The notes: generated from the sequence alone by a model not told the origin. DNA of 64,000 bases from Terriglobia bacterium (GCA_020072815.1 JAIQGE010000018.1:62001-126000); one strand, 5' to 3'. Shown: positions 52,900 to 62,219, counted from the stretch's first letter. Numbers and translations: made by a program.

Positions 52900-53944
52900 T
52901 CACCCTCGCAGGCATTCCCCGGGTGATGGACCAAACCAGCAAGCTGGCCAACGCGTTCACAATAAGAGTCAAGACAAACAGGACCAATGCCAGCTCTACG
53001 ACGGCGCTGAGATACATATCGCCCACCGCTTCAGAGAATTGGTTGGCGATGGAGCTGGCCAGCGTGTCACTGGGCGCGAACAGTGATTTGGCGATCTGTG
53101 CGCGATTGCCGATCACCATGGTCACTGCCATGGTCTCGCCAAACGCCCGGCCCAAGCCAAGAATGACGGCCCCCAGAATTCCTGGGCGCGCATTGCGCAG
53201 AACGCTGATACGCAGCATCTCCCACTTGGTGGCGCCCAGGGCCAGCGCGGCTTCACGCTGCTGCCGAGGCACCGCCGACACAACTTCCCGCGTGATGGAC
53301 GCAACGATAGGCAGGATCATGATGGCCAGGATTACACCTGCCGCCAGCATGCCGTAGCCATACTTGGGGCCGGTAAACAGGCCCGTCCAGGCGAAGTACT
53401 TGGCCAGAAAAGGTTGAACATACGAACGCAGAAACGGCGCCAGCACAAAGATGCCCCACAGGCCATAAATCACGCTGGGGATGGCGGCCAGCAACTCCAC
53501 CAGAAGCGACAGAACTGGACGGATGAATCGAGGGCAGATTTCGGTGAGGAACAGCGCGGTTCCCAAAGAAAGCGGAACTGCCAGAGCCAGCGCCACCAGC
53601 GAGGAAACCACCGTCCCGTAGACCACGGGGAGCGCGCCAAAGTCTTCAGCGACCGGGTCCCAAATGGTCTTGGTGAGGAAGCTGAGCCCGAACTTGCTGA
53701 TGGACAGGTGAGATTGGGAAATCAACTCGTACAGAATCAGCCCAACGATTGCTACCAGGGCCAGGGCACATAGCGTGGCCGCCGACCGAAACGCCGCGTC
53801 TGCGAACACGCTTTCCTTGGCGCTCAACCGGCTCCTGGATGCCACCACAGGTTCCGGTTGGTCGCCCGCAGTCCCGCTCAGGGCTGTCTCCGGCTCCTGT
53901 GGGCCGGAATCGCCGGAAGCTGCGGGTTCGGGAAGTGTTCGCAT
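52892..53944 (-). CDS. pstC: Phosphate ABC transporter permease PstC
   Basis: 350 aa. An extended N-terminal cytoplasmic tail of about 60 residues precedes six helices. PstC/PstA fold with GTVVSSLVALALAVPLSLGTALFLTEICPRF, AAIPSVIYGLWGIFVLAP and the EAA loop REAALALGATKWEMLRISVLRNARPGILGAVILGLGRAFGETMAV. It pairs with PstA in the inner membrane. A Pho-box-like repeat and a terminator lie between pstS and this gene. Confidence 0.97.
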   Translation of the reverse strand: MRTLPEPAASGDSGPQEPETALSGTAGDQPEPVVASRSRLSAKESVFADAAFRSAATLCALALVAIVGLILYELISQSHLSISKFGLSFLTKTIWDPVAEDFGALPVVYGTVVSSLVALALAVPLSLGTALFLTEICPRFIRPVLSLLVELLAAIPSVIYGLWGIFVLAPFLRSYVQPFLAKYFAWTGLFTGPKYGYGMLAAGVILAIMILPIVASITREVVSAVPRQQREAALALGATKWEMLRISVLRNARPGILGAVILGLGRAFGETMAVTMVIGNRAQIAKSLFAPSDTLASSIANQFSEAVGDMYLSAVVELALVLFVLTLIVNALASLLVWSITRGMPARVNA

Positions 53945-53965
53945 GTCAGGAAGCTACCAAAGCAT

Positions 53966-53982
53966 TGTTAAATGATTGTTAA
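53966..53982 (-). promoter_or_regulatory. Pho-box-like 11-bp direct repeat before pstC
   Basis: On the minus strand TTAACA-N5-TTAACA (53982-53977 and 53971-53966), an exact 11-bp period. It lies 22-38 bp upstream of the pstC ATG and partly inside the T tract of the pstS terminator. Spacing fits OmpR-family PhoB/PhoP sites, including the Bacillus TTAACA type. Binding is inference. Confidence 0.5.
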
Positions 53983-54012
53983 AAAGAGCGCCGGGGGTTG
54001 AAGCCGGCGCTC
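53981..54012 (-). terminator. Terminator between pstS and pstC
   Basis: GAGCGCCGG / CCGGCGCTC (9 bp, 53986-53994 and 54004-54012) followed on the minus strand by TTTTT (53985-53981). A partial terminator after pstS would explain higher PstS than PstCAB output. Confidence 0.8.
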
Positions 54013-54071
54013 AGAGGGGTAAGGAGGCTGAGATTTCCCGTGCTTGTCCGGGAACGAATTGTCCTGCTGAT

Positions 54072-55139
54072 CTACTTCTTCGCGGACTGCTTGGTGTCTT
54101 GCTTGTTGGCTGCCTTCTTTTCTTCCTGCTTGACTCTGATTTCCTTGATCCGGGCCTTGACCTTGGCCGCCACATTCTTCGGCAGAGGCGCGTATTGCAG
54201 GGACGAAGTCATCCCCTGTCCCTTGTCCACCATCCAGTTCAGAAAATCCACAAAGGCCTTTTCCTTGGCGGCGTCTTTCCATTCCACCGGAACCAGCAAC
54301 CAGGTAAAGCTGCTGATGGGATAGGCGGCTTTGCCGGGAGCGTTGGTGATGGAAACGCGGAAGTCCTCCGGCATGTCTTTTACTGAAGCCGCCGCAGCGG
54401 TGACCGAATCCAGACTGGCCTTTACAAACTCTCCCGCGGCGTTCTGCACGCTGCCGAAGGGCATATTGTTGGAAACCGCATAGATCAGTTCCACATAGCC
54501 AATGCTGCCGGGGGTCTGCTTGACCGTGCCGGCCACACCTTCATTGCCTTTGCCGCCCAGCCCCACCGGCCAGTTGACGGAGGTCCCTTTGCCGACTTTG
54601 CTTTTCCATTCGGCGCTCACTTTGCACAGGTAGTCAACCCAGATGTAGGTTGTGCCACTACCGTCGGTGCGATGCACCACCACGACGTCCATATCAGGGA
54701 ACTTAACGCCCGGGTTGGCCTTGGCCAGCCGCGGGTCGTTCCACTTGGTGATTTTGCCTAGGAAAATGTCGGCCAGCACGTCACCGGTGAACTTCAGTTC
54801 GGCGTTCACGCCGGGAATGTTGTACATAGGCACGTCCGCGCCCAGCACCGTGGGGATGTGCAAAAGCCTGAAAGGCGTTTCCGAAAGCTGCTTGTCGTCC
54901 ATGGGGCCGTCGCTGGCTCCGAAGTCCACCGTGCCAGTCTGGATCTGCTTGATCCCGCCGCCGCTGCCGATGGATTGGTAGTTGATGGCGACGTTCGGAT
55001 GCTGCTTGTGATATTCGCTGAACCATTTCGAGTAAATCGGGTTGGGAAAGGTGGCTCCGGCGCCGTTCAGGTTCGTGTCCGCGGACGCAGTCCCCAGCAT
55101 GAGCGCAAGCATCAGCCCTGCGAGCAAGTTGATCCTCAT
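54072..55139 (-). CDS. pstS: Periplasmic phosphate-binding protein PstS
   Basis: 355 aa from ATG at 55139 with AAGGAGG upstream. The signal peptide (MRINLLAGLMLALMLGTASA) is followed by the PstS fold. Phosphate-ligand segments are NLNGAGATFPNPIYSKW, YQSIGSGGGIKQI, DFGASDGPM, HRTDGSGTTYIW. A Lys-rich C-terminal tail (about 25 aa, KARIKEIRVKQEEKKAANKQDTKQSAKK) is longer than usual. Captures phosphate for PstCAB. Preceded by a four-unit Pho box. Confidence 0.97.
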   Translation of the reverse strand: MRINLLAGLMLALMLGTASADTNLNGAGATFPNPIYSKWFSEYHKQHPNVAINYQSIGSGGGIKQIQTGTVDFGASDGPMDDKQLSETPFRLLHIPTVLGADVPMYNIPGVNAELKFTGDVLADIFLGKITKWNDPRLAKANPGVKFPDMDVVVVHRTDGSGTTYIWVDYLCKVSAEWKSKVGKGTSVNWPVGLGGKGNEGVAGTVKQTPGSIGYVELIYAVSNNMPFGSVQNAAGEFVKASLDSVTAAAASVKDMPEDFRVSITNAPGKAAYPISSFTWLLVPVEWKDAAKEKAFVDFLNWMVDKGQGMTSSLQYAPLPKNVAAKVKARIKEIRVKQEEKKAANKQDTKQSAKK

Positions 55140-55189
55140 CAGTTCCTCCTTGAAAGTGGGTCTTGTCACTCGAACTCTAGGAGAGCTTT

Positions 55190-55229
55190 GTTACAAACTG
55201 ATGAAAAGCAGATGAATAGAAAATGAAAA
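55190..55229 (-). promoter_or_regulatory. Pho box upstream of pstS
   Basis: Minus strand reads TTTTCAT-TTTC-TATTCAT-CTGC-TTTTCAT-CAGT-TTGTAAC: four 7-bp units with exact 11-bp period (units at 55223, 55212, 55201, 55190 on the + numbering). The layout equals the PhoB site (7-bp half-sites, 4-bp spacers), with two full Pho boxes in tandem 51 bp upstream of the start. The remaining 55170-55412 interval also holds a GATCGCC-type degenerate tandem stretch and a 7-bp hairpin at 55380-55397. Confidence 0.75.
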
Positions 55230-55412
55230 CAGGCCGAGTGCGACGGTCTGAAGACCGTAAGACGATGCAGGGGAAGGGACTTGGGAAGAGATCGCCGTGA
55301 TCGCTCGTGATCGCCCGGAATCGCCGGAATCGGGAAAGGCAAACCTCACCGCATTTTGAACGCTGATGACGCTGATCACACCGCCGAGGGCGGCGGTGCC
55401 ACACGGTCGTCC

Positions 55413-57125
55413 TCAGGCTTTGGGCAGCGTAAAGAAGAACGTCGAGCCGTGCCCCACGCTGCTCTCCACGCGGACGGTCCCCCCGTGGTTGAGGACGATG
55501 TGTTTCACGATTGCCAGCCCCAGCCCGGTGCCGCCGCTTTCGCGCGAGCGCGCTTTGTCCACGCGGTAGAAGCGTTCAAAGATGCGCGGCAGATGTTCCG
55601 ACGATATTCCCGGGCCAAAATCCTGGACATAAAACTCCACTGCCCCGGGATGCTCCTCGGCTCCGATGAGGATTTTCTTTCCGCTCTGGGCGTAGCGCAG
55701 CGCGTTGCTGATCAGGTTGGCGAAGACCTGGTGGATGGCGTAGGCGTCGGCCAGCACCTCCGTCTCCGGAACGCTGCCCACGCTGATCTCCACGCCGGCG
55801 GCTTTGGCGTCTTCCTGCATGGAGCTTGCGGCTTCCGCAACCACTTGTCGCGCGGGATGGGGACGAGCATCGAGCTTTTCCTCGCCGGACTCCACGCGAG
55901 CCAGCACCAGCAGGTCTTCGGTGAGGCGTCCCATGCGTTCGGCGTTGCGGCGGATGACTTGCAGAAAATCGCGGGCATCGCCGGCGCCGATCTCGCCGGA
56001 ATCAAGCAGCGTCTCCGCGTAACCGCGGATGGACGTCAGCGGCGTGCGCAGTTCGTGGGACACGTTGGCGATAAAATCCCGCCGCGTCTTCTCCACGCGC
56101 TCAATCTCGGAGATGTCATGCAGCACGCTGACCACGCCGCCGTCGGGCAGCGGCTCAGCGGTAATCGAAAACGACCGCCGGCCCGCCAGCCCTGTCGCAA
56201 TGTGGCTCTCCCGCTGTTTGGAAGCCAGCGCGGACCGCAAGGTGGAGAGGAAGTCCGGATGCCGCACCAGTTCGGTGACCGGAGCGCCGATCTTCACTGG
56301 CTGGTGGACCATGCGGGTGATGGCCTGGTTGGCCCACAGCACCTTCATGTCCGGCGAGACCGCGATGACGCCGTCGGTCATGCTGTTGAGCAGGGCTTCC
56401 AGTTGCGACCGGCTCTCGCGTACGGCGTTAAAGTTTTCCTCCAGGCGGCGCGCCGTCCGGTCCAGGGCCATAGCGACTTGCGCCACTTCATCGCCGCTGG
56501 TTTGGGCGATGCGCGCGGTCAGGTCGCCGGCGGCCACCTGTTCGGCAAACTTAACGATGCGTTTGAGCCGCGAAGAGACGTTCTGCGCAACGGCGATGGC
56601 CAGGACCAGAGCGAAGAGCAAGGCCCACGCCGTCCCGCGCAGCAAAGTGTTGCGGACGGCTTCAATGTGGCCGCGAAATGAAGATAAGGGATAGGCCAGG
56701 CGGACAATCTTGTCTCCGCTAGGAACGGCCACGTAGAGAAACTCAACGCCCACGGTGTGGCTGAGCCGAGTGGATGTGCCGGTCAAGCCTTTCAGGGCGG
56801 CCGCTACTTCTGCGCGCCCAGCGTGGTTCTCCATGGTCTTGGGGTCAGCCTCAGAATCCGCCAGGACAACGCCGTCGCGCGCGATGATGGTGACGCGCGT
56901 CTCGGTGATGCGGGCCTCTTCCGCGGCCATCTGCTGCAAGGAATGATCGTGATCGTTCTGCACGCGCAGCGCAAAGCCCTGCGCGTTCTGCACCAGCAAA
57001 CGCTCAATGTCCGTCTGCACGGAACTCTCCCAGGTGCGGCGCACGCTCAAGTCCAAAGTAAGCGTAGCGACGGCAATCACCGCGACGAAGGCGGCCAGGG
57101 TCTTGAGGAAGATGCGGTTCCTCAT
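55413..57125 (-). CDS. phoR: Phosphate-sensing histidine kinase PhoR
   Basis: 570 aa. The N-terminal helix, periplasmic sensor (about 30-165) and second helix (LLFALVLAIAVA) are followed by a HAMP domain. A PAS domain (SMTDGVIAVSPDMKVLWANQAITRM) and HisKA come next with phospho-acceptor His357 in NVSHELRTPLTSIRGY. HATPase_c has N box NLISNAL, DFGPGI and GGTGLGLAIV. The large outside domain is bigger than in E. coli PhoR and resembles Bacillus PhoR. Overlaps phoB by 4 bp. Controls the Pho regulon with PhoB. Confidence 0.93.
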   Translation of the reverse strand: MRNRIFLKTLAAFVAVIAVATLTLDLSVRRTWESSVQTDIERLLVQNAQGFALRVQNDHDHSLQQMAAEEARITETRVTIIARDGVVLADSEADPKTMENHAGRAEVAAALKGLTGTSTRLSHTVGVEFLYVAVPSGDKIVRLAYPLSSFRGHIEAVRNTLLRGTAWALLFALVLAIAVAQNVSSRLKRIVKFAEQVAAGDLTARIAQTSGDEVAQVAMALDRTARRLEENFNAVRESRSQLEALLNSMTDGVIAVSPDMKVLWANQAITRMVHQPVKIGAPVTELVRHPDFLSTLRSALASKQRESHIATGLAGRRSFSITAEPLPDGGVVSVLHDISEIERVEKTRRDFIANVSHELRTPLTSIRGYAETLLDSGEIGAGDARDFLQVIRRNAERMGRLTEDLLVLARVESGEEKLDARPHPARQVVAEAASSMQEDAKAAGVEISVGSVPETEVLADAYAIHQVFANLISNALRYAQSGKKILIGAEEHPGAVEFYVQDFGPGISSEHLPRIFERFYRVDKARSRESGGTGLGLAIVKHIVLNHGGTVRVESSVGHGSTFFFTLPKA

Positions 57126-57811
57126 TTTGCCGCCTCAAACTTGTAGCCCGCGCCGCGCACTGTGCGGAGATATTGCGGGTCTTCGGCATCGCGCTCAATT
57201 TTTTCCCGCAGCCGCCGGATGTAGACGTCCACCGAGCGTGGCGTGACGAAAGACATGTCGCGCCACACGGCGTCCAGCACCTGGTCGCGAGTGAAGACGC
57301 GTCCTGGATGCGAAGCCAGAAAGTGGAGCAGGCGGAATTCCGTGGCGGTCACGTCCATCGGCTGCCCGCGCACGGTGAGCGACATGGAATCGCTGTCCAG
57401 GGTAAAGTCCGGCGTAGTGATACTGCTGGTCACGGGCTGTTCAAAGCGCCGCAACACCGCCCGCACCCGGGCCACAAGCTCGCGGGGACTGAAAGGCTTG
57501 GAGATGTAGTCGTCGGCGCCCAGGTCCAGGCCCTTGATGCGGTCTTCTTCGGCGGACTTGGCCGTCACAAAGATGATCGGCACCTTGGCCAGATCGCGGC
57601 TGGCGCGGACCTGGCGGCAGACCTCAAGCCCGCTGCTGCCCGGCACCATAATGTCCAGGAGAAACAGGATGGGCGGATTTTCCCGGGCCATGGGCAGCAC
57701 CCGGTCGCCCGCCGCCGCCAGCAATACTGTGTATCCTGCTTGCTGCAGGTGATGGCGAACCAGATTGGCAATATCCTGGTCGTCTTCCAGAACGATGATC
57801 GAGGGTTTCAC
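57122..57811 (-). CDS. phoB: Phosphate response regulator PhoB/PhoP (OmpR family)
   Basis: 229 aa. The receiver domain has the acidic pair Glu9-Asp10/Asp11, phospho-acceptor Asp53 (LLDIMVPG) and a Lys in VTAKSAEED. The winged-helix DNA-binding domain (about 130-228) is VTATEFRLLHFLASHPGRVFTRDQVLDAVW...RSVDVYIRRLREKIERDAEDPQYLRTVRGAGYKFE. It is the likely ligand of the Pho boxes. First gene of phoB-phoR. Confidence 0.95.
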   Translation of the reverse strand: MKPSIIVLEDDQDIANLVRHHLQQAGYTVLLAAAGDRVLPMARENPPILFLLDIMVPGSSGLEVCRQVRASRDLAKVPIIFVTAKSAEEDRIKGLDLGADDYISKPFSPRELVARVRAVLRRFEQPVTSSITTPDFTLDSDSMSLTVRGQPMDVTATEFRLLHFLASHPGRVFTRDQVLDAVWRDMSFVTPRSVDVYIRRLREKIERDAEDPQYLRTVRGAGYKFEAAK

Positions 57812-57929
57812 GCGAGTTCTCGCCTTCCGCCGACCCGATTCTATATGGGAAATGCCTTGGTCTGAACTAACGCTCAGCTTGAAGGCGAGTTATTTGTACA
57901 CCGCTGGGGCACGCTGCTACCATAGTTCG

Positions 57930-59525
57930 GTGAACCCCTTCAAGAAACTCCTTGCCGTATCCCTCCTCGCCTTGTGTTGTCTGGGCGCTGTTGGTTTTTA
58001 CTCCGGATCGTCACCGGTGGTCCTGCCGCCGGTTCCACCCACGGTGGATTCCATCACCCCCGGCGAACTGCGTATGCATCTGCAATTTCTGGCTTCCGCG
58101 GAGCTGGGCGGACGTTACACGCTATCTCCCAGCTTTGCCATCGCGGCGCGTTATCTGGCGGCGCACCTGGAGGCGTACGGCTTCCGCGGCGCCGGCGATC
58201 ATGGCAGCTTCCTGCAGACTTTTGAAGTGATCTCCGCCAAGCCCGACGTGAGCAAGACTTTCCTGGAGGTGACCATCGGCGGCAAGCCGGTGACGTTCAG
58301 CCTGGGAGAGGCTCCTCCTTTTGGGGGCATGGCCAGCGGCGACGCCCGCGGCCAGATCGTGTTTGCCGGCTTCGGCATTTCATCCGCTGCGCAGAAGCAT
58401 GACGACTACGCCGGCCTGGACGCGAAAGGCAAGATCGTTCTGCTGGTGTCAGGAACGCCGGCGGGGGTTGATCCATCCAAGCTGGCTGAAACTGAGCAGG
58501 GCCAGGGCGCCGCGCGCGCGCATGGGGCTGTAGGAATCCTGCAAATCCCTCCCGCCCGGTTCCTGGAATTCATGAAGGACAAGACACAGGTCGAGCGCTT
58601 TGCTTCCCGTGAATCCGTACGTCTGGCCAAAGACTCTGATGGCCGGTTGCCCCTGATGTCGCTGGGCCCCGATGCGGCAGACAAAATTCTGGCGGCCGCG
58701 GGACTAACTCTGAAGGCCGTGACTGAAGCGGTCGAGAAAAAGCAGCCGCTACAGCCCAAGCCGCTGGACGCTTCCGCCCATATGGCGATGGTGGTGCAGC
58801 AATCGCGTTCGACCACGCAGAACGTAGTGGGAATTCTGGAGGGATCTGATCCCGGCCTGCGCGGCGAGTACGTGGTTTTCAGCGCCCACTATGACCACTT
58901 GAAGACCAACGGTAACGGTGAAATCTATCCCGGCGCCGACGATGACGGCTCCGGCACAACGGCAGTGCTGACCATCGCCCACGCCATGTCCTTGCAGCGG
59001 CCTAAGCGCTCGGTGCTGGTCATCTTCCACGCCGGCGAAGAACTGGGCCTGCTGGGTTCAGAATACAATGCTGACTTCGCGCCCGCGGTGCCGCTGGACA
59101 AGATGGTGGTGGACCTGAATATTGACATGATCGGACGTTCCAAGCCGGAGGGCGACACGCAAAAAGAAGACGAGCATCTGACTGACGCTCACACCGTGTA
59201 TCTGGTGGGGTCCAACCGCATCAGCCCGGAACTGCACGGGCTGAGCGAAGATACCAACGCGGAATTTCAAAAGCTGAAGCTCGACTATTACTACAATGAT
59301 CCGGCCAACCCCGAGCGCATCTATTTCCGCTCCGACCACTGGAACTACGCCAAGCACGGCGTTCCCATCATTTTCTACTTTGATGGCGTGCATGTGGACT
59401 ATCACAAGCCTACTGACACTGTGGACAAGATTGACTTCGCCAAGATGACGCAGATCACCCGGCTGGTCTTTGAAACCGGATGGCGCATCGCCAACCTGGA
59501 CCATCGCTTGAGCAAGACGCCCTAA
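57930..59525 (+). CDS. M28-family zinc aminopeptidase
   Basis: 531 aa from GTG at 57930; upstream frame lacks homology. Signal peptide (LLAVSLLALCCLGAVGFY). A PA-like insertion (about 130-260) lies within an M28 peptidase. Metal ligands: His in FSAHYDHL, Asp in GADDDGSGT, Glu pair in HAGEELGLLGSE, Asp in NIDMIGR and a His in the YFDGVHVDYHKPTDTV segment. A TACCAT -10-like box ends 7 bp before the GTG and there is no ribosome-binding site, so translation may be leaderless. Expected periplasmic exopeptidase. Confidence 0.92.
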   Translation: MNPFKKLLAVSLLALCCLGAVGFYSGSSPVVLPPVPPTVDSITPGELRMHLQFLASAELGGRYTLSPSFAIAARYLAAHLEAYGFRGAGDHGSFLQTFEVISAKPDVSKTFLEVTIGGKPVTFSLGEAPPFGGMASGDARGQIVFAGFGISSAAQKHDDYAGLDAKGKIVLLVSGTPAGVDPSKLAETEQGQGAARAHGAVGILQIPPARFLEFMKDKTQVERFASRESVRLAKDSDGRLPLMSLGPDAADKILAAAGLTLKAVTEAVEKKQPLQPKPLDASAHMAMVVQQSRSTTQNVVGILEGSDPGLRGEYVVFSAHYDHLKTNGNGEIYPGADDDGSGTTAVLTIAHAMSLQRPKRSVLVIFHAGEELGLLGSEYNADFAPAVPLDKMVVDLNIDMIGRSKPEGDTQKEDEHLTDAHTVYLVGSNRISPELHGLSEDTNAEFQKLKLDYYYNDPANPERIYFRSDHWNYAKHGVPIIFYFDGVHVDYHKPTDTVDKIDFAKMTQITRLVFETGWRIANLDHRLSKTP

Positions 59526-59989
59526 GCTTTGCCGCTCTTGGGAGGAGTGGACCGGAGCGGGCGCGTTTCCATGTAGTTGTCTATCACCAGGTTCAGCCGC
59601 TCAAAGAATGAGCCGGATTGCGTCACAGCCGGGATGTCGGGCTGCGGAGAAAGCTTCCTCATCACTTCAGTCACGCGCTGCAGCCGCATAGCCTGCTCAC
59701 GCTCGGGTGCGGTCGCGGCGGCATCGCCATCTTCCAGGCAAGCCCACACGGTCCGGCGCAGGCGGTCAAGCGCGGTCTTGAAATGCCCCAGCACCTGGAT
59801 GGCAGCAGCGTTTTCGCCAAAGAACTGTTTGGCGACGGTGGCTTCCGGGCCGGCCAGCCGCAGCTCGCTGTAAAGGGCTTCCAATTCCCAGTTAATGTTC
59901 TTGATCCGTTCCAGCACGCGGTCCGTGGTTTGCTGCTGTTGCCGAGCTGGCGTATCTCTTTTCGTTGAAGAGTTCTCGTTTAGGTTCAT
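59522..59989 (-). CDS. Hypothetical helical protein
   Basis: 155 aa, no signal peptide, Gln/Thr-rich start (TPARQQQQTTDRV) and then a helical body (RIKNINWELEALYSELRLAGPEATVAKQFFGENAAAIQVLGHFKTALDRLRRTVWACLE). No family recognised. Its last 4 bp overlap the converging M28 gene. No strong ribosome-binding site. The 208 bp upstream show no gene or clear motif. Confidence 0.6.
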   Translation of the reverse strand: MNLNENSSTKRDTPARQQQQTTDRVLERIKNINWELEALYSELRLAGPEATVAKQFFGENAAAIQVLGHFKTALDRLRRTVWACLEDGDAAATAPEREQAMRLQRVTEVMRKLSPQPDIPAVTQSGSFFERLNLVIDNYMETRPLRSTPPKSGKA

Positions 59990-60197
59990 GTCCTATTTGA
60001 AAGCTAAGAGAGAGTCAACACCAAGGCTTACCACCATACTGTTTCGCCAGTGGAAAGGTAAGGGTGAAATCCCTGAGTTACCTAGGAAGTCACTAGCGCG
60101 TGGTGAGATGCGCCGGGAAGGCGTGAGGCCCTGATGCAAATGATTGCGCAGTCGCGGGCGGAGCTAAGGCTGGCCGGTCTAGGCGATGCGGCAGCAT

Positions 60198-62219
60198 CTA
60201 ATCAATGCAACGGGCCAGGACCACGGTGATATCGTCAGGCTGTTCGGTAGACCCGATCCAGTCCTGGACTGCGGCCAGCGCGTGCTCGGTGATGCGCTCC
60301 AGAGGCAGGTGACGCTGCCCGGCGATGGTCTCGATCAGACGTTCTTCTCCGAATTCGCCAAACTCGTTTTCCGGCTCGGTCATGCCGTCACTGAAAGCGA
60401 TAAAAAGATCGCCGGGACGGAATTCCACCGTCTCCTGCGCGTATTCCATATGATCAAACAGTCCCACCACCATGCCTCCGGTTTCCAGGCGGCGGACTTC
60501 GCCATCGCGTCCTAGAATGATGGGCGGAAGATGGCCGGCGTTGGAGTAGGTCAAGGTGCGCTTTTCATCGTCATAGAACCCCAGGAACATGGTGGCGTAC
60601 TTTTCCGGCTGCGTGCTCTGAAAAAGATGGCGATTCAGCAGCCACAGCACTTGTGACGGCGAGGGTGGCGCCGACGCCATGGCCAGGCGCATGGGACTAA
60701 GTTCACGGTCGAAGGCCGAGCCGGCAACCACGGGAATCATCTGTTCCTGCTGGTAGGCGCGCACCGCGGAATGAATGGTTGCCATCAGCAACGCGGCGGA
60801 GATGCCTTTGCCGCTGATGTCGCCCACGGCAATGCCAATCTGGTCCGGGCCGTAGGAAAGAAAGTCGTAATAGTCGCCGCTGACGATGCGCGCCGGACGG
60901 CACACCCCGTACAGTTCCAGCGACGGCGTTCCCGACATGGCCTGGGGAAAAAGCTGGGCCTGCACTTCGTGCGCGATTTCCAATTCGCTCTGCAACCGCT
61001 CCTTTTCTTTTTGCTCAACAATGAGCTTCTGCAGAGACTCGGTCATGGAATTGAAAGCGGTCTGCAGGGCCGCCAGTTGGTCTTTCTCCCGAACTTTGAT
61101 GCGATGGGTGAAGTCGCCGCGATTGACGCGTTCGGTTGCACTGTAAAGATTGGCCACCGAATAAGTGATCGTCCGGGTGAGGCGAATTCCAATGATCAGG
61201 GCTACCAGCACCACGGTGGCGAAGGTCACGGCCGCGGCCAGCAAGAAGACCCGCACCGTTTCCGTCCAGCTCTCCAGCGAGGAGGTTGACGTGAAGTAGG
61301 CATAAACAATGGAAAGACGAGTGTTGCCGCCCAAAAGCCTTAATTCGGACCGGCCGGTGGTCCAGTCCTTGGTTTCAATCAACCCGCCAAACAGGACTTC
61401 GCGGTCCATCCGGTTCTTGGGAGCAGGCAGCGAGCCGGCGGTGATGGTCGGCGGTGCATTGATCTCTGGAACCGGAACGCCGTTCTCGGTCTTTACCGGG
61501 ACTTCCCGCGGAGCGAAGGTAAGCGAGCCCAGACCGGATGCGACCCTGGCTACAAACTGCCGGTCGAACGGGACACTGGAGATCACCATCACGCTTGAAC
61601 CCGCGGGTCCGGTGGTATTGACCGCGCGCACGTAGTATTGTCCCTGGTCAAAGACCAGCCCGGTGAAACCGTCTTTCAGCCACTTGGGGCTGGCTGCTTC
61701 TGGAATAACGCTGATGGTCCGGCCGGGAAATGCGGCGTTAGTATTGATCTGTTCCCGCTTCGCGCCCTGAGCAATACGCTGGGCAATGGCGGCGTTGGCC
61801 GCACCCAGGCGCTGTTGCTGCGCGTTGATCTCTGAGACGGCAAGAGAAGTCGCAAGGTGCTCAATCACAATGTAGCCAGTGCCCAGGGCCAGCATCACGG
61901 CCAGAGTGACCGGCACGCCGCCGATGAAAAGATAGGTCACGATGAGCCGGTTGCGGACGCTCCACATCACGTGGTCGCGGAACCAGCGCACGCCGATGAT
62001 CACGAGCAAAATTGCCAGGACGGTGCCGAGCAACCCGGGAGACGTCCAGGCGTGCAGCACATCGGCCGCGCCAACGCTGCCGGTGAATCGCAACGCGCGT
62101 TCCAGCAGGAGCAGGACGACTTCCATGGCTGCACAATAGAACGTAAACCGGGCCAACCGGCTTCGGGGAACCAGTCCCAGCGCCGCCAATTTGCGGACGA
62201 CTTTGGAAAATACGGACAA
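60198..62219 (-). CDS. Membrane HAMP-SpoIIE (RsbU-like) serine phosphatase
   Basis: 673 aa. It has several N-terminal helices (MEVVLLLLERALRF, LLGTVLAILLVIIGV, LIVTYLFIGGVPVTLAVMLALGTGYI), an extracytoplasmic sensor (about 125-330), and a further helix. HAMP is at about 365-415 (SVANLYSATERVNRGDFTHRIKVREKDQLAALQTAFNSM). A PP2C/SpoIIE domain (about 445-670) has SGDYYDF, VGDISGKGISAALLMA and YSNAGHLPP, with the metal Asp residues intact (AFSDGMTE). Probably releases an anti-sigma-factor antagonist in a partner-switch stress response. No antagonist or anti-sigma gene is beside it. Confidence 0.9.
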   Translation of the reverse strand: MSVFSKVVRKLAALGLVPRSRLARFTFYCAAMEVVLLLLERALRFTGSVGAADVLHAWTSPGLLGTVLAILLVIIGVRWFRDHVMWSVRNRLIVTYLFIGGVPVTLAVMLALGTGYIVIEHLATSLAVSEINAQQQRLGAANAAIAQRIAQGAKREQINTNAAFPGRTISVIPEAASPKWLKDGFTGLVFDQGQYYVRAVNTTGPAGSSVMVISSVPFDRQFVARVASGLGSLTFAPREVPVKTENGVPVPEINAPPTITAGSLPAPKNRMDREVLFGGLIETKDWTTGRSELRLLGGNTRLSIVYAYFTSTSSLESWTETVRVFLLAAAVTFATVVLVALIIGIRLTRTITYSVANLYSATERVNRGDFTHRIKVREKDQLAALQTAFNSMTESLQKLIVEQKEKERLQSELEIAHEVQAQLFPQAMSGTPSLELYGVCRPARIVSGDYYDFLSYGPDQIGIAVGDISGKGISAALLMATIHSAVRAYQQEQMIPVVAGSAFDRELSPMRLAMASAPPSPSQVLWLLNRHLFQSTQPEKYATMFLGFYDDEKRTLTYSNAGHLPPIILGRDGEVRRLETGGMVVGLFDHMEYAQETVEFRPGDLFIAFSDGMTEPENEFGEFGEERLIETIAGQRHLPLERITEHALAAVQDWIGSTEQPDDITVVLARCID

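Noticed and set aside
55255-55345. GATCGCC-type short units as a CRISPR array
   Set aside because: Units are of irregular length, overlap one another, and have no spacers of constant size.
55356-56681. 441-codon + strand ORF
   Set aside because: Antisense to phoR; composition typical of shadow frames.
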